DNA from: Meconema thalassinum
Lineage: Eukaryota; Arthropoda; Insecta; Orthoptera; Tettigoniidae
Reading direction: 5' to 3'
DNA: 64,000 nucleotides
Assembly: GCA_946902985.2 (NCBI GenBank)
Contig: OX336396.1
Location: 238,902,297-238,966,296 of the forward strand
The notes under the pieces are model-generated. The model saw nothing but the letters and a program-made list of their open reading frames with translations. It had not been told where the DNA came from and made no database searches. This document shows positions 21,007 through 32,215 of this stretch, piece after piece. Both the position numbers and the translations under genes were made by a program. How positions within the stretch are numbered: the first letter of the stretch is position 1; each line of letters opens with the position of its first letter.

Positions 21007-21583
21007 TACGAAGCACGTCCAGAAAGTAAGCTCCGTTTGGTAATAAAATTAAATTGTGAACAGATACAGGAAAAATATTTATTGCACAACATTATACACC
21101 TCTTCAACTACTTTTCCACATAACTGCCAAACTTTTGCAGGCATTTGTCATAGCGTGGCACAAGTTTTTGGATACCTTCTTCATAGAAGTTTGCCGCCGA
21201 CCCGTAAACGAGAGTGAAGACGCCCCTGTAGGATATCCCACCATTCGGCCACCACTGTTAGGCAAATTGTGTATGTGGTCAGGAGAACTCCTAAACATAC
21301 GCAGTTCTCCTGGTAAGCACGCAATTTGCCTAACAGTAGTAGCCGAACGGTAGGATATCTTACAGGGGAGTCTTCACTCTCGTTTACGGGTCGGCGGCAA
21401 ACTCCTATGAAGAAGGTATCCAAAAACTTGTGCCACGCTATGACAAATACCTGCAAAGTTTGGCAGTTATGTGGAAAAGTAGTTGAAGAGGTGTAGAATG
21501 TTGTGCAATAAATATTTTTCCTGTATCTGTACACAATTTAATTTTATTACCAAACGGAGCTTACTTTCTGGACGTGCCTCGTA
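21007..21583. mobile_element. Palindromic mariner derivative
   Basis: A 573-bp near-perfect palindrome (21009-21581, centre ~21295) flanked by TA on both sides. Each arm begins CGA(A/G)GCACGTCCAGAAAG, a mariner-type terminal repeat. Each arm encodes the end of a mariner transposase reading toward its own terminus (FYEEGIQKLVPRYDK.LQ.FGSYVEK, stop). Two 3' halves are joined head to head and the 5' half of the gene is gone. Confidence 0.85.
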
Positions 21584-22002
21584 TGATGATGAATGTCGTT
21601 ACCTATCGTAATCTTAAGAAGTATCTGTTACTACTAACAGCGTGACAATTATTAAAGCGTTACTCCCCTCTCCTGGTGAAGGCCAATCTTCAGTTATGTT
21701 ATACAACCGTATTTTGTGCAACCCTGTCACTTCCTGTCCAAGGCACAATTTCAGAACATTCTATAGCTACTGGTGCTGGTGGTCAAAGCTATTCCGCTCC
21801 AGTTGAACTCAACAAGGGAGCGGCAGGTGGAGCTTTCAACACCTGCTGACGCGTAATTTCATATTAGTTCCCATTATTATATTCAGCGCACATACAGTGT
21901 ATTTTTTTAAAATTTGCTTGTTAGCACATCATCATTTTCCCACAACTGTTAGTATTAGCATCTGTATACAGTTATGCTCTGTGCTGGAAAGATCGCCTGG
22001 AC
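21584..22002. other. No recognisable feature
   Basis: AT-rich sequence without coding potential or a repeat that I can match in the window. Confidence 0.4.
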
Positions 22003-23445
22003 AACAAGTAGTTCCGTGAAGAACTATACAGCCTATTTTCATATATCCTACTTATATTAATTGCCACTATCAACATACACAATTTCAGTTTGATTGCTGT
22101 AATAGATTCGTAGATATTGAGAACCGACTAAATATTTCGGATGGTCGCCATGTTGGATTTTATATATGTAGGTCCTAGAGTTATGTACTGTTACATGCAG
22201 ATTATTGTGAACGTGTAGTATTCAAACTTCAATCGCATAATTAGGACACAAGAAAAAACAAGGAGATTTAAAAAATTTTCACAGCTGCCATCTTGAGGTT
22301 ATGGAAACAATTGAAATAAATTAGATGCCAGTGGATTAACATTCGGATAAAGATTTACTGTACCAAGTTTCACTGCACGCGGATGGTTAAATTGCGAGAA
22401 ACGTCCATGTGAATATTTATAATTCGCGTCACCGCCATGTTGGATTTGTGATCACCAGGTTATTTAAAGTCCTATAGGTGAACTTAAGTTCATAGCCCCT
22501 ATGAACATTAAAAAAAGCAGTTTGATTGCTAAAATAGATTCGTAGATATTCAGTATCGTCTAAATATTTCGGATGGTCGCCATGTTGGATTGTTAAATGT
22601 ATAGGCCATAGAGTCATGCACCATTAAAGGAAAATTATTGCGTGGGTTCATTATTCATACTTTCACTTCGATCGCATGACTACATCACAAGAAATAAAAA
22701 CTTAATTTTAAAATTCGCACTGCCGCCATCTTGAGGTTTGTAAACAATTGAACTAAATTAGATACCAGTGGATTACAATGTGTATAAATATTTCCTGCAC
22801 CAGGTTTCAGTGCGCTTGGATCATTAAATCGCGAGAAAGGTCTATTTAAAATGTTCAAATTCGCTTGGCCGCCATGTTCGTTTTGTAGTTAACCGGTTTT
22901 TGAAAATCATATAGATGGACTTCCAGTAGTGCCCTTTATCTCCGTACAAAATTTTAGGGAGATACCGCTAATAGTTTCAGAGATATAGAATGCCGGTGAA
23001 ATATTTCGCACATCCGCCATCTTGTGATTATGTAAACAATTGAACGAAGTTAGATGTCGGTGCATTACAATGTATATAAACATATACTGTACTATGTTTC
23101 ATTGCGTTTGGTTGGTCAAAAAGCAAAAAACGTCTATTTAAAAGTCGCAAATTCGCTTGGCCGCCATGTTGGTTTTGTAGTTACCAGGTTTTCAACAGTC
23201 ACATAAGTGAACTTATAGTAGTTCCCTCTATCACCATAGAAAATGTCAGGGTAATATCGGTAATAGTTTCGGAGATATTGAATGCTGGTGAAATATTTCG
23301 CACAGCCGCCATGTTGGATTGGTGAGTCGTAACAAAATTTGAAGGGCACGGTCGAGGTCGCCGGGAACAGTGCTATGAACTTTCCGAGTTTCATTGAAAT
23401 CGCTCCTGCCGTTTAGATTTTATTAGGGGGGGACACACACACGAA

Positions 23446-23510
<65 letters not shown>

Positions 23511-23570
23511 CACACGGACAAAAGGTGATCTCATAAGCCTATTTTTTCAAAATTGAAAATAGGCTAAAAA
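22003..23570 (-). mobile_element. H4: complete H-type element, subfamily c
   Basis: Read on the minus strand. The left end at 23570 is TTTTTAGCCTATTTTCA, forming a hairpin with AAAATAGGCTTATGAG. A long (TG)n tract (23446-23515 as CA), a C-run and ~300-430-bp repeated units with GCCGCCATGTTGG motifs follow. The right end has GAAAATAGGCTG, hairpin AGTTC...GAACT and CTTGTT at 22003. Same architecture as H1-H3 with different unit sequence. Noncoding. Confidence 0.65.
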
Positions 23571-23637
23571 TGGTTTAAAACTCAACATAGGAACAACCGA
23601 ATATCTGCAATGTGCCATTAACATTGAAGACCATCAA

Positions 23638-23977
23638 CTCAATAAAACCGACAGTAGTGGCTACGCTGGCTAAAGCGCTGCATTAGGCTATGGGGCCAAG
23701 CTCTCTGCTGACTCGGTAGACGCGTGGGTTCGAGCCCCACCGTCGGCCGTCCTTGAAATGGTTTTCCGTGGTTTCCCCATTTTCAACACCAGGCAAATGC
23801 TGGGACGGTACCTACTGACAGGCCACGGCCGCTTCCTTCCACATCCTTGCCCAATTTCATTCATCTTCATCAATTCCATCTCTCTCATCCCGACGCGCAG
23901 GTCGCCCACGGGCGTCACCTAGAAAGACCTGCACTCGGCCTCTCAGGAGGCCACACGAAAAAAACCTCAATAAAACC
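23638..23977 (+). mobile_element. SINE family B, full length, 12-bp TSD, tail type F
   Basis: Element 23650-23965 flanked by CTCAATAAAACC (23638-23649, 23966-23977). The head looks like a class II tRNA with a long variable arm (gtagtggctacgctggctaa ... ggttcgagccccaccgtcgg). The shared SINE core follows (ggttttccgtggtttccc, aggcaaatgctgggacggta, ggccacggccgcttccttcc). The tail 'caggtcgcccacgggcgtca...cggcctctcaggaggccaca' is the same as that of SINE F (52709-52956). Confidence 0.9.
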
Positions 23978-24004
23978 ACTAAATTTAAGTACCTTGGATC
24001 TCCC

Positions 24005-24385
24005 ATCACTGGCTTTTGTGGCGTAGTTGGTAGCATGCTGAGCTTCTATGCCCAAGATTGCGGCTTCAAACCCAGCCGAAGCCGGCGGATTTTTTAAAAA
24101 CGTTAAAAATCCCTCAGTATGCCTTCCTTCGGAGGAGAAGTAAAGCCGGTGGTCCCATGCCATAGATTTATGGCATGTTAAAGAACCTTCCACTAATTAC
24201 ACTTGTGTGAAGCTAACTTATAGGTTAAATTAGACTAACGCTCTTAGGGTCCAACATTCGTCGCCAGGAGCCGACTGCTGTGGCATCTAGTAACCAAGTT
24301 CTGAACTAGTAGTCGTTGGCAGTGGTGTTTGGCGGTAAAAGTAGGAACTACCTGGAAATTCAATGTCGGCAGTCCTTAATTGACT
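24005..24385 (+). mobile_element. SINE family C
   Basis: tRNA-like head with A box (tggcgtagttggtagcatgc) and B box-like 'ggcttcaaacccagcc'. Then a body with 'tccctcagtatgccttcctt', a palindrome 'gccatagatttatggc', and an end 'aactacctggaaatt...cggcagtcctta'. Matches the copies at 28679-29057, 41217-41510, 54700-55057, 59885-60150 and 63711-63800. In better copies the head ends pair (GCTTCGG/CCGAAGC). Confidence 0.85.
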
Positions 24386-25165
24386 CATGTTGAATAGAAT
24401 ACATAGTGTTATCACTGACCGAGTTCATCCGCGCCCCGCTCTTGGCCAGCGCTAGCAGCACTGACCACCAACGCTACATAGTCAGCTGTTCAAAGATAGA
24501 ATACGCCGCGACCTTCTTAAACCTCTTTACGAAGGCTGCGGTTACGCTGATTAAAACAAATTGTTTGTTTAGACTTATGAAAAATACTACCAAAAGTTAT
24601 TATTAATATTCTCAGTCCCTATGTAGAAATATCTTTTAAAACCCTCCGTTATCGTGCATGGGTCTGATCGCTCCATGGCTCGTTTTAGTTTCAATATCAA
24701 GCCAACAGTTCAAGTTATGATCTTATCGTCTCGGGACATCTTACACCATACCTTAGTAAGCATTATGCTAGAGATGTGAAATGACGAGCCAAAAAAAAAC
24801 TCCACACGAGTCAGCTGCTGTGTCAGGTGGGATTGATAGCTCAAGCGCGCACAAAGATATAACATTCTGTCAGTGAGTTGCAAATGTGCGCTATTATAGC
24901 GTTTATTTGGTTTGGTACTTGGCTTAGTGAATATCAGTGAATAGATTACGCCTTACGAAAATCAAAGGATGTAGATGAAGTGTGTCGCCTTCTGCTGAAA
25001 GATAACGAATCGCTAGTTGATGATAATTTAAAAGAAATTGGCGACTGATACTGAAGACAAAGTCGAAACAAGACCCGGAGACTCGGATACTGACCATGAT
25101 ATTGACAGGAGGACGATAGCGGAAGCGAATAATTGGATGGCAGTTTATTTTATTGGTGGGTAGGC

Positions 25166-25168
<3 letters not shown>
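24386..25168. other. No gene identified
   Basis: Around 24950-25140 one frame reads acidic, transposase N-terminus-like text (DVDEVCRLLLKDNES; GDSDTDHDIDRRTIAEANNW) broken by stops. A piggyBac-type start is possible but too weak to call. Nothing else recognisable. Confidence 0.35.

Positions 25169-25207
<39 letters not shown>
25169..25207. repeat. (ATT)n microsatellite
   Basis: About 13 ATT units directly before the truncated LINE at 25209. Confidence 0.9.
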
Positions 25208-25208
<1 letters not shown>

Positions 25209-26738
25209 GCCTTGGATGTGAAGAACTCCTTCAACTCAGCTAGGTGGAGAGATATGGTTGAAGCTCTTCGATTCACATTCCAGTTGCCTGCATATCTCCT
25301 ACGTATAATGAAAGATTATTTGAAGGGCCGTACCCTGTTATATGACACTGCAGACGGTCAGAGGAGGAGAAAAGTCACGGCAGGAGCAGCGCAAGGATCT
25401 ATCCTGGGTCCGGATTTGTGGAACATGTTGTAGGACGGCTTGCTGCGCATGGAGAAGCCCGAAGATACATTCCTTGTTGGGTACGCTGATGATATTGCAG
25501 CGGTGATTGTAGCCCGAGATGCGGATCTGGCTCAGTGGAAACTCAATCAGGTAATGCGACGGGTGAGTGGTTGGATGAACGTTCATGGTCTGAATTTAGC
25601 TACGGCGAAAACTGAAATAGTCATGTTAACTAGGAGGAGAATTGACACTATAATTCTCATGAAAGTTGCAGAGGTGGTCGTTCGAACTGGAGCCACTGCG
25701 AAGTACTTAGGATTTACTCTTGACACGAAACTGACATACTGGTCTCATATACGGAAGGCAGCAGACAAGGCGGAAGTAGTGACAGCTGCCATTAGTAGAC
25801 TCATGGCTAATGTGCATGGACCTAGACAAAGCTAGCGTCGACTACTGTTGTCCACAGCGCAGTCTATTCTGCTGTATGGAGCTGAGATTTGGTCTGATTC
25901 GCTGAGGATAGAGAAGTATAGGAAACGCCTAGCTGCAATTCAGAGGAGAGGAGCTCAGAGGGTGGCGTGTGCTTACCGTACAGTTTCGGGACCTGCAGTT
26001 CTAGTTGTCTCAGGTGTTGCACCAATAGACTTACTCGCGCAAGAACGTAAAGACGTATACTTCCGACGAGTAGAACTGGGCTAGGCTCAAGCCAGGAAGG
26101 AAGCCGTAGCACGCAAGATGGAGCTTTGGCAAGAGGTGGCATGACGATCTCAGAAGAAGATGGACAGCTCGGCTGATACCGAGTTTGGTCGAGTGGACAA
26201 GTAGAAAACATGGAGAAACTAATTACTTTCTGACTCAGATGTTGACAGGCTATGGCTATTTTCGGTGTTACCTTCATCGTATGGCCAAAGTAAGGAGTCC
26301 AGTATGTATTTACTGCGAGAACGAACGAGATGACGTATATCATACGTTCTTCGTCTGTGCTCGTTGGGCAGCAGAAAAACAACGACTTGAAGCTGAGGTT
26401 GGTCCAATAACGCCGGACAATATAGTTGGCATTATGCTGAGGAACGAGCTCAGCTGGGATACGGTCGCTTTCTTTGTTGAGGTGGTCCTTCGTCAGAAGA
26501 AGTCGGATGGGGACTTGCTCGATTTAGTTGATTAAGTCTGCGATCCGCGGACTGTGAATTGAGAAGTAAGACGGCGCTTGTGAAGCAAAGAAAATGGCTA
26601 CATCCTAAAGTAATACGAAAGTGGTCCCGGGATGAGTTTTGTCAAGAGGACAGGGTGTGGTTTTATAGTTGGTAAGAATCCCACACTCTTGAGGAGTGCG
26701 GACCCTTCTCAAGGTCTTCCACTTCCCTCGTAAAATAC

Positions 26739-26740
<2 letters not shown>
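25209..26740 (+). pseudogene. R1-like LINE ORF2, 5'-truncated, dead
   Basis: The frame starts inside the RT (ALDVKNSFNSARW, motif A), continues with TAGAAQGSILGPDLWN (motif B) and FLVGYADDIAAVI (catalytic YADD, ~25485), then the thumb (YLGFTLDTKLTYWSHI). The C-terminus contains VEWTSRKHGETNYFLTQMLTGYG and the zinc-knuckle pattern CIYCENERDDVYHTFFVC, typical of R1/jockey-group LINEs. Stops at ~25431, 25833 and 26082 and a frame change near 26140 inactivate it. The 3' untranslated part ends in (ATT)n at 26741. No endonuclease region is present. Confidence 0.85.

Positions 26741-26795
<55 letters not shown>
26741..26795. repeat. (ATT)n microsatellite
   Basis: About 18 units forming the 3' tail of the R1-like LINE. 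Its distal part, with ATGTA, is also the left target duplication of the following SINE. Confidence 0.9.
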
Positions 26796-26798
26796 GTA

Positions 26799-27167
26799 AC
26801 CGACAGTAGTGCCTACGCTGGCTAAAGCGCAGCATTAGGTCATGGGGCCAAGCTCTCTGCTGACTCGGTAGACGCGTGGGTTCGAGCCCCACCGTCGGCC
26901 GTCCTTGAAATGGTTTTCCGTGGTTTCCCCATTTTCAACACCAGGCAAATGCTGGGACGGTACCTTCTGACAGGCCACGGCCGTTTCCTTCCACATCCTT
27001 GCCCAGTTTCATTCACCATCATTCATTTCATCTCTCATTAACTCCTGTCATGAGGTTGGCGTCAGGAAGGGCATCCGGCCGTAAAAACCATCGCCACAAA
27101 GACTTCCATCGCATCTCATCCCCCACCCCGTTGGAAAACGGGAACAATAAGGGGTAGACATACATAC
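26799..27167 (+). mobile_element. SINE family B with a different (RTE-like) tail
   Basis: Head and core are nearly the same as in 23650-23965, but after the core the tail is 'gaggttggcgtcaggaaggg' then 'catccggccgtaaaaacc' instead of the type-F tail. It is bounded by (ATT)nATGTA on both sides (left ending 26798, right ending 27187), consistent with a target duplication inside the microsatellite. Confidence 0.85.
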
Positions 27168-27186
27168 ATTATTATTATTATTATGT

Positions 27187-27425
27187 ATCCGCCTCATTCT
27201 TGACTCTGGCAGGAAACTTTAATTCTGGTGCGAGGGCTTCAACGGAATAGGCTACACTCTGCTACGTGAGGCAACAATGAGAAGAGGATGTTTGATTCCC
27301 ACCTCCGCCAACCTGGAAGTGGTTTTCCGTAGTTTCTCCACTTCTACTCCAAGTAAATGCTGGATTGCTTCCTAACTTACGGCCACAGCCACCTCCTTCC
27401 CAATCCTGATCCCAATTTACAAATA
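27187..27425 (+). mobile_element. SINE with shared core, degenerate head
   Basis: Contains 'tttaattctggtgcgagg', 'gtttgattcccacctccgcc' and the SINE core (agtggttttccgtagtttct, ggccacagccacctccttcc). The head is decayed. Related to the copy at 27655. Confidence 0.7.
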
Positions 27426-27654
27426 CATACACTAATACAGCCATATAAGATCACAGGTTGTCACACAAATTCTACACACAGCCAAATACACGGGGCTATA
27501 TGACCACAATGACACAGCCCCTAAAATAAGCAACAACTAGGCTATACAAGAATATTTTTAAACATAGCTTGTCACTTTTGAGCACATAAAACAAACATCA
27601 GATTGTAAATAACACTGGCATTTCTCAAATGAAGTATCTCGTGGTGAATCAACA

Positions 27655-27890
27655 AGCGTTCTTGGCCGTCGCCCCGGAGGCCCCGGTTATGCCAAGAAAT
27701 TTCAATTCTGGTGTGGAGGCTGGAGCCTCGTGAGGCAAAACAGAGAAGAGGAGGGTTCGATTCACACCTCAGCCTTTCTGAAAGTGGTTTTCCGTGGTTT
27801 CCCACTTCTATTCCAGGCAAATGTTGGGACGATTCGTAACTTAATGCCACGGCCGCTTCCTTCCCAATCCTTCGCTGAATTGTTTCCAGC
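27655..27890 (+). mobile_element. SINE with shared core, second degenerate copy
   Basis: Contains 'gggttcgattcacacctcag', 'gtggttttccgtggtttccc', 'aggcaaatgttgggacg' and 'ccacggccgcttccttccc'. The head resembles SINE A (gtcgccccggaggccccggt) but is truncated. Confidence 0.75.
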
Positions 27891-27986
27891 TAGGTGCCTT
27901 TCATGATCAGTGGATAGATATTTCGGTCAATTTGGAAAAATAGGAGGTACTGATCCAGGTTTTAATTTCCACTTCACCCGAGGAAG

Positions 27987-28214
27987 TTACACATTCTCAC
28001 AGTTCACTAAGAAACAGTCCGCCTTTGTAATTAAAGCTTCCGAAAAATGCACGTCACATATTCTACTTTTGATCGACAATCGCTTATCTTTCCGCGGAAT
28101 AACTCTCGCCCAATTCGCAAAAATATTTGTTACGTTTGGGGATGTGAAAAAAGGTCTACCATCAGCTTTCCTTTCGTAACCCAATTTCCATCCAGGAACG
28201 AAACAATACGACAT
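27987..28214 (-). pseudogene. THAP-domain protein remnant (P-element type)
   Basis: From an ATG at 28214 the frame reads MSYCFVPGWKLGY...PFFTSP...FANWARVIPRKD...RICDVHFSEALI and stops after 75 codons. This follows the THAP C2CH zinc-finger layout (C..C, W, C..H F). The second Cys is replaced by Trp (PGW for PGC), so zinc binding should be lost. After the stop the same frame continues with VKWKLKPGSVPPIFPN, which is the normal THAP-linker text, so the stop is a lesion. THAP domains are the DNA-binding parts of P-element transposases and related host genes. No catalytic part is nearby. Confidence 0.75.
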
Positions 28215-28480
28215 TTTCTCGATACGGTACAAAATTTAGTTCTTTGCACACACAAGGCACTGCACAGCCTCTAACACAGATATTCGTAAAATATTACAAA
28301 AAAGTAAATTCCCTCGCATATGACATCTCGCGCGCAGGATATTACAGTACTAATCTCGTGGGTTTCGCACGTGTTGAGGTGCGGAACGACTTCCGCGCCA
28401 CACAGTGGCAGGGCCATGAACGAAAATGCTAAGAGAGCTGGAGTGATGACACTGTTTATTTCTATTCGTCATGCTTGAAT
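28215..28480. other. No gene; possible 5' flank of the THAP remnant
   Basis: Contains short GC-richer text and no repeat I can match. If the THAP reading frame came from a real gene this would be its upstream region, but nothing shows a promoter. Confidence 0.3.
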
Positions 28481-28678
28481 TAAAAACAGATATCACACAC
28501 TAATACAGCCATCACAATTAACACCGGTTATCAGACAGATTCTACACACACCCAAAGTTTGGTTCCAGTATAGTTGAGTGATGATACGTAGATCGCCAAT
28601 ATCTACACCAGTAGATAACCAGTGTTAATTAAGATGACTGTATTAGTGTGAGTTATCTGTTTAAAAAATCAAGTAAGG
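28480..28678. repeat. Inverted duplication of the SINE C-linked module
   Basis: 28490-28555 (acagatatcacacactaata, agacagattctacacacacc) reappears inverted at 28605-28665. The same module abuts the 3' side of SINE C at 54585-54700 and 60155-60265. Confidence 0.7.
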
Positions 28679-29057
28679 ACTGCAGACGATAATTCCAAGC
28701 AGTTCCTACATTTGCTACCAAATGCAACCGTCCACGACACCTAGCTGTGAACTTGGCTACTACTAGAAACCACCGCAACCAGAGCCTGCTGACGAACGTT
28801 GGAACTTAAGAGCATTAATCAAACCTAACCAACAAATTTTGCTTCACACAAGTTTAGTTAGTGGAAGGTTATTTTACATGCCATAAATCTATGACATGGG
28901 CCCGCTGGTTTTATTTCCCCTCCGAAGGAAGGCATACTGAGGGATTTTAACGCTCTTAAAAAATACGACGAATTCGGTCGGGTTTGAACCCGCAACCTTG
29001 GGCATACAAGCTCAACATGTCTACCAATGCTACCAACTACGCCACCGAAGCCACCGT
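28679..29057 (-). mobile_element. SINE family C, reverse
   Basis: Complete reverse copy: 3' end 'aaggactgcagacgataatt' at 28675-28695, body palindrome 'gccataaatctatgac', B box 'cgggtttgaacccgc' and head end 'actacgccaccgaagccacc'. Adjacent to the linked module at its 3' side. Confidence 0.85.
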
Positions 29058-29086
29058 AAAACACACAAAACATGAATGAATAAATA

Positions 29087-30551
29087 AATAAGATGTTCAC
29101 TAAAGAACATATAGCCTACTTTCTCCTAAATCCATGGGTATTGTTATAACTCTTTGTCCTTTTCAAGGAGTATAATTGAATGTTGGTTGTAGTAGCTTGT
29201 TGAAATACAACGTGTTATAGGGATATTAAACATGAATATGAGGTGCCCTTTGCTAGTGCTACATCTGTACAAAATTTCATTCACTTCGGTTTCACCGTGT
29301 TTAAATTGATTTGGTGAATGGATTTGCACACATACATGGCCGCTATCTGCAAACTATCGGTCTAATGACCTTGTAGTTCAGTCAAAAGATGCTTCCCACA
29401 AAAAGGTATGTTGTTGCAAAATTTGATAGAGATCATACAATTAGGTTGGTCGTAATTTGATTTAAGCTTTTAACATTTGGGTGGCCGCCATTCCGTTTCC
29501 GTCAAGATGGCGGCAATATAAAATATGACCCTGAGGTGCCCTTTGCTAGTGCTACCTACGTACCAAATTTCGTTCAATTCGGTTTTACCGTGTTTGAATT
29601 GATAGGGGGAATCGATTTGAATACATATATGGCCGCCATATGCAAACTACTGGACTGACGACATTGTAGCTTGGTCAAAGAACGCTTTTCACATAAAGGT
29701 ATTTTGTTGCAAAATTTGGTAGAGATCAGATGATCAGGTTGGTCTTAATTTGATTTAAGCTATTAACATTTGGGTGGCCACCATTACGTTTCCGTCAAGA
29801 TGGCGGCGATATAAAACATGAAAATGAGGTGCCCTTTGCTAGTGTTACATCTGTACCAAATTTCGTTGAATTCGGTTTCACCGTGTATGAATAGATAGGG
29901 GGAATTGATTTGCACCCATACATGGCCGACATCCGCAAATTATTGGGCAGATGACCTTTTAGTTTGGCCAAACGATTCTACATACATAATGGTATAACGT
30001 TGCAATAACCGGTTGAGATCAGATGATTAGGTTGGTCGTAAATTGATTTATGCTTTTAACATTTGGGTGGCCGCCTTTACGTTTTCGTTAAGATGGCCGC
30101 GATATAAAAGCTGACACTGAGGTGCCCTTTGCTAGTGCTACCTCTGTACCAAACTTCGTTCCGTTCGGTTTCACCATGTTTGAATTAATAGGGGGAGTCG
30201 ATTTGCACATAAACATGGCAGCCATCCGCAAACTGTTGGGCTGATGACCGTGTAGTTTGGTCAAAGGATGCTCCCCACATCAAGGTATATTGTTGTAAAA
30301 TTTGGTAGAGATGGAATTATTAGGTTAGTCGTAATTTGATTTAAGCTTTGAACAGTTGGGTGGCTGCCATTACGTTTCCATCAAGATGGCGGCAATATAA
30401 AACATGGCACTGAGGTGCCCTTTGCTGGTGCTACCTCTGTACCAAATTTCGTTGCATTCGGTTTCACCGTGTTTGAATTAATATGGGGAATCTATTTGCA
30501 CATAAACATGGCCGCCAAGGGCTGATGACCTTGTAATTTGGTCAAAGGATG
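29087..30551 (-). mobile_element. H5: H-type element, subfamily a, interrupted
   Basis: Minus-strand element with its 3' signature at 29087-29130 (hairpin ATGTTC/GAACAT; GAAAGTAGGCTATA). Five ~290-bp units follow, each with GCCGCCAT...ATGGCGGC arms. The body stops at 30551 where H6 begins. A matching left end, 32077-32138, lies beyond H6. Confidence 0.7.
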
Positions 30552-32076
30552 TTAGCTTACTTTCGATTTTTGCAAAAAATGAAAGTAGCATTATGAGATC
30601 AACACAGGGCGAAATAAGTGTGTCTGTCTGTGTGTGTGTGTGTGTGAGTGTGTGTACTCTGAATGTCTGTCCCCCCCCTATCAATTCGAACACGGTGAAC
30701 GCGAATTGAACGAAATTTGGTACAGAGGTAGCACTAGCAAAGGGCACATCAGTGTCATGTTTTATATCGCCGCCATCTTGACAGAAACGTAATGGCGGCC
30801 ACACAAATGTTCAAAGCTTAAATCAAATTACGACTAACATAATCATCCGATCTCTACCAAATTTTGCAACAACATACCCTTATGGAGGGAGCATCCTTTG
30901 ACCAATCTAATAGGTCATTAGCCTAATAGTTTGTGGATGGCGGCCATCTTTGTGTCAAAATCGATTCCCCCTATTAATTCGAACACGGTGAAACCGAATG
31001 GAACGAAATTTGGTACAGGGGTAGCACTGGCAAAGGGCACCTTAGTGTCATGTTTTGTATCGCCGCCATCTTGACGGAAACGTAATGGCGGCCACACAAA
31101 TGTTCAAAGCTTAAATCAAATTACGATTAACCTAATCATCCGATCTCTACCTAATTTTGCAACAACATACCTTTATGGAGGGAGCATCCTTTGACCAAGC
31201 TAATAGGTCATTAGCCTAATATTTTGCGGATGGCGGCCATCTTTGTGTTAAAATCGATTCCCCCTATCAATTCGAACAGGGTGAAACCGAATGGAACGAA
31301 ATTTGGTACAGAGGTAGCACTAGCAAAGGGCACCTCAGTGTCATGTTTTATATCACCGCTATCTTGACGGAAACGTAATCGCTGCCACCCAAATATTAAA
31401 AGCTAAAATGTAATTACGAACTATATAATAATCTAGTCTCTACCAAATTTTGCAACAACATATCTTTATGTGGGAAGCATTTTCTGACCAAATTGCAAGA
31501 TCATCAGCCCAATAGTTTGCAGATGGTGGCCAAGTATGTGTGCAAATCGATTCCCCCTATCAATTCAAACACGGTGAAACCGAATTGAACGAAATTTGGT
31601 ACAGAGGTAGCACTAGCAAAGGGCACCTTAGTGTCATGTTTTATATCGCCGCCATCTTGACGGAAATGGAATGACGGCCATCCAAATGTTAAAAGCTTAA
31701 ATCAAATTACGACCATCCTAATAATTAGTTCTCTACCAGATTTTGCAACAACATGCCTTTTTGTGGAAAGCATCTTATGACTGACTACAAGGTCATCAGC
31801 CCAATAGTTTGCAAATAGCGGCCATGTATGTGTGCAAATCCATTCCCCATACCAATTCCAACACGGTGAAACCGAATTGAATGAATTTTTTGTACAGAGG
31901 TAGCACTAGCAAAGGGCACCTCATATTCATGTTTAATATTCCTATAGCACGTTGTATTTCAACAAGCTACTACAACCAACATTCAATTATACTCCTTGAA
32001 AAGGACAAAGACTTATAACAATACCCATGCATTTAGGAGAAAGTAGGCTATATGTTCTTTACTGAACATCTTGTTC
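30552..32076 (+). mobile_element. H6: complete H-type element, subfamily a
   Basis: The left end TTAGCTTACTTTCGATTTTT forms a hairpin with AAAATGAAAGTAG. Then a (TG)n tract, a C-run and tandem units. The landmark 'aacacggtga' recurs at about 30691, 30984, 31277, 31570 and 31862, giving a period of 292-293 bp. The 3' signature with hairpin and CTTGTT ends at 32076. Noncoding. Confidence 0.75.
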
Positions 32077-32138
32077 TCCCTGTGTTGATCTCATAAGTCT
32101 ACTTTTTTTTTTTTGAAAAATCGAAAGTAGGCTAAAAA
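32077..32138 (-). mobile_element. Left end of H5, separated by H6
   Basis: Reverse complement of an H left end: 'tgttgatctcataagtctac', a T-run, and 'gaaaaatcgaaagtaggcta' then AAAAA. Its partner body is 29087-30551. Some H5 sequence at the junction is missing, so the H6 insertion was accompanied or followed by a deletion. Confidence 0.6.
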
Positions 32139-32215
32139 ATTACGAGCCTTACAGTAGTCGCATATGATGTGCAACATCTGACATGTTATTCGATATTCGA
32201 TATCACTTACTGGCA

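Noticed and set aside
24950..25150. piggyBac-like N-terminus
   Set aside because: Only acidic composition and a few words suggest it. Several stops, no TTAA ends and no catalytic part.
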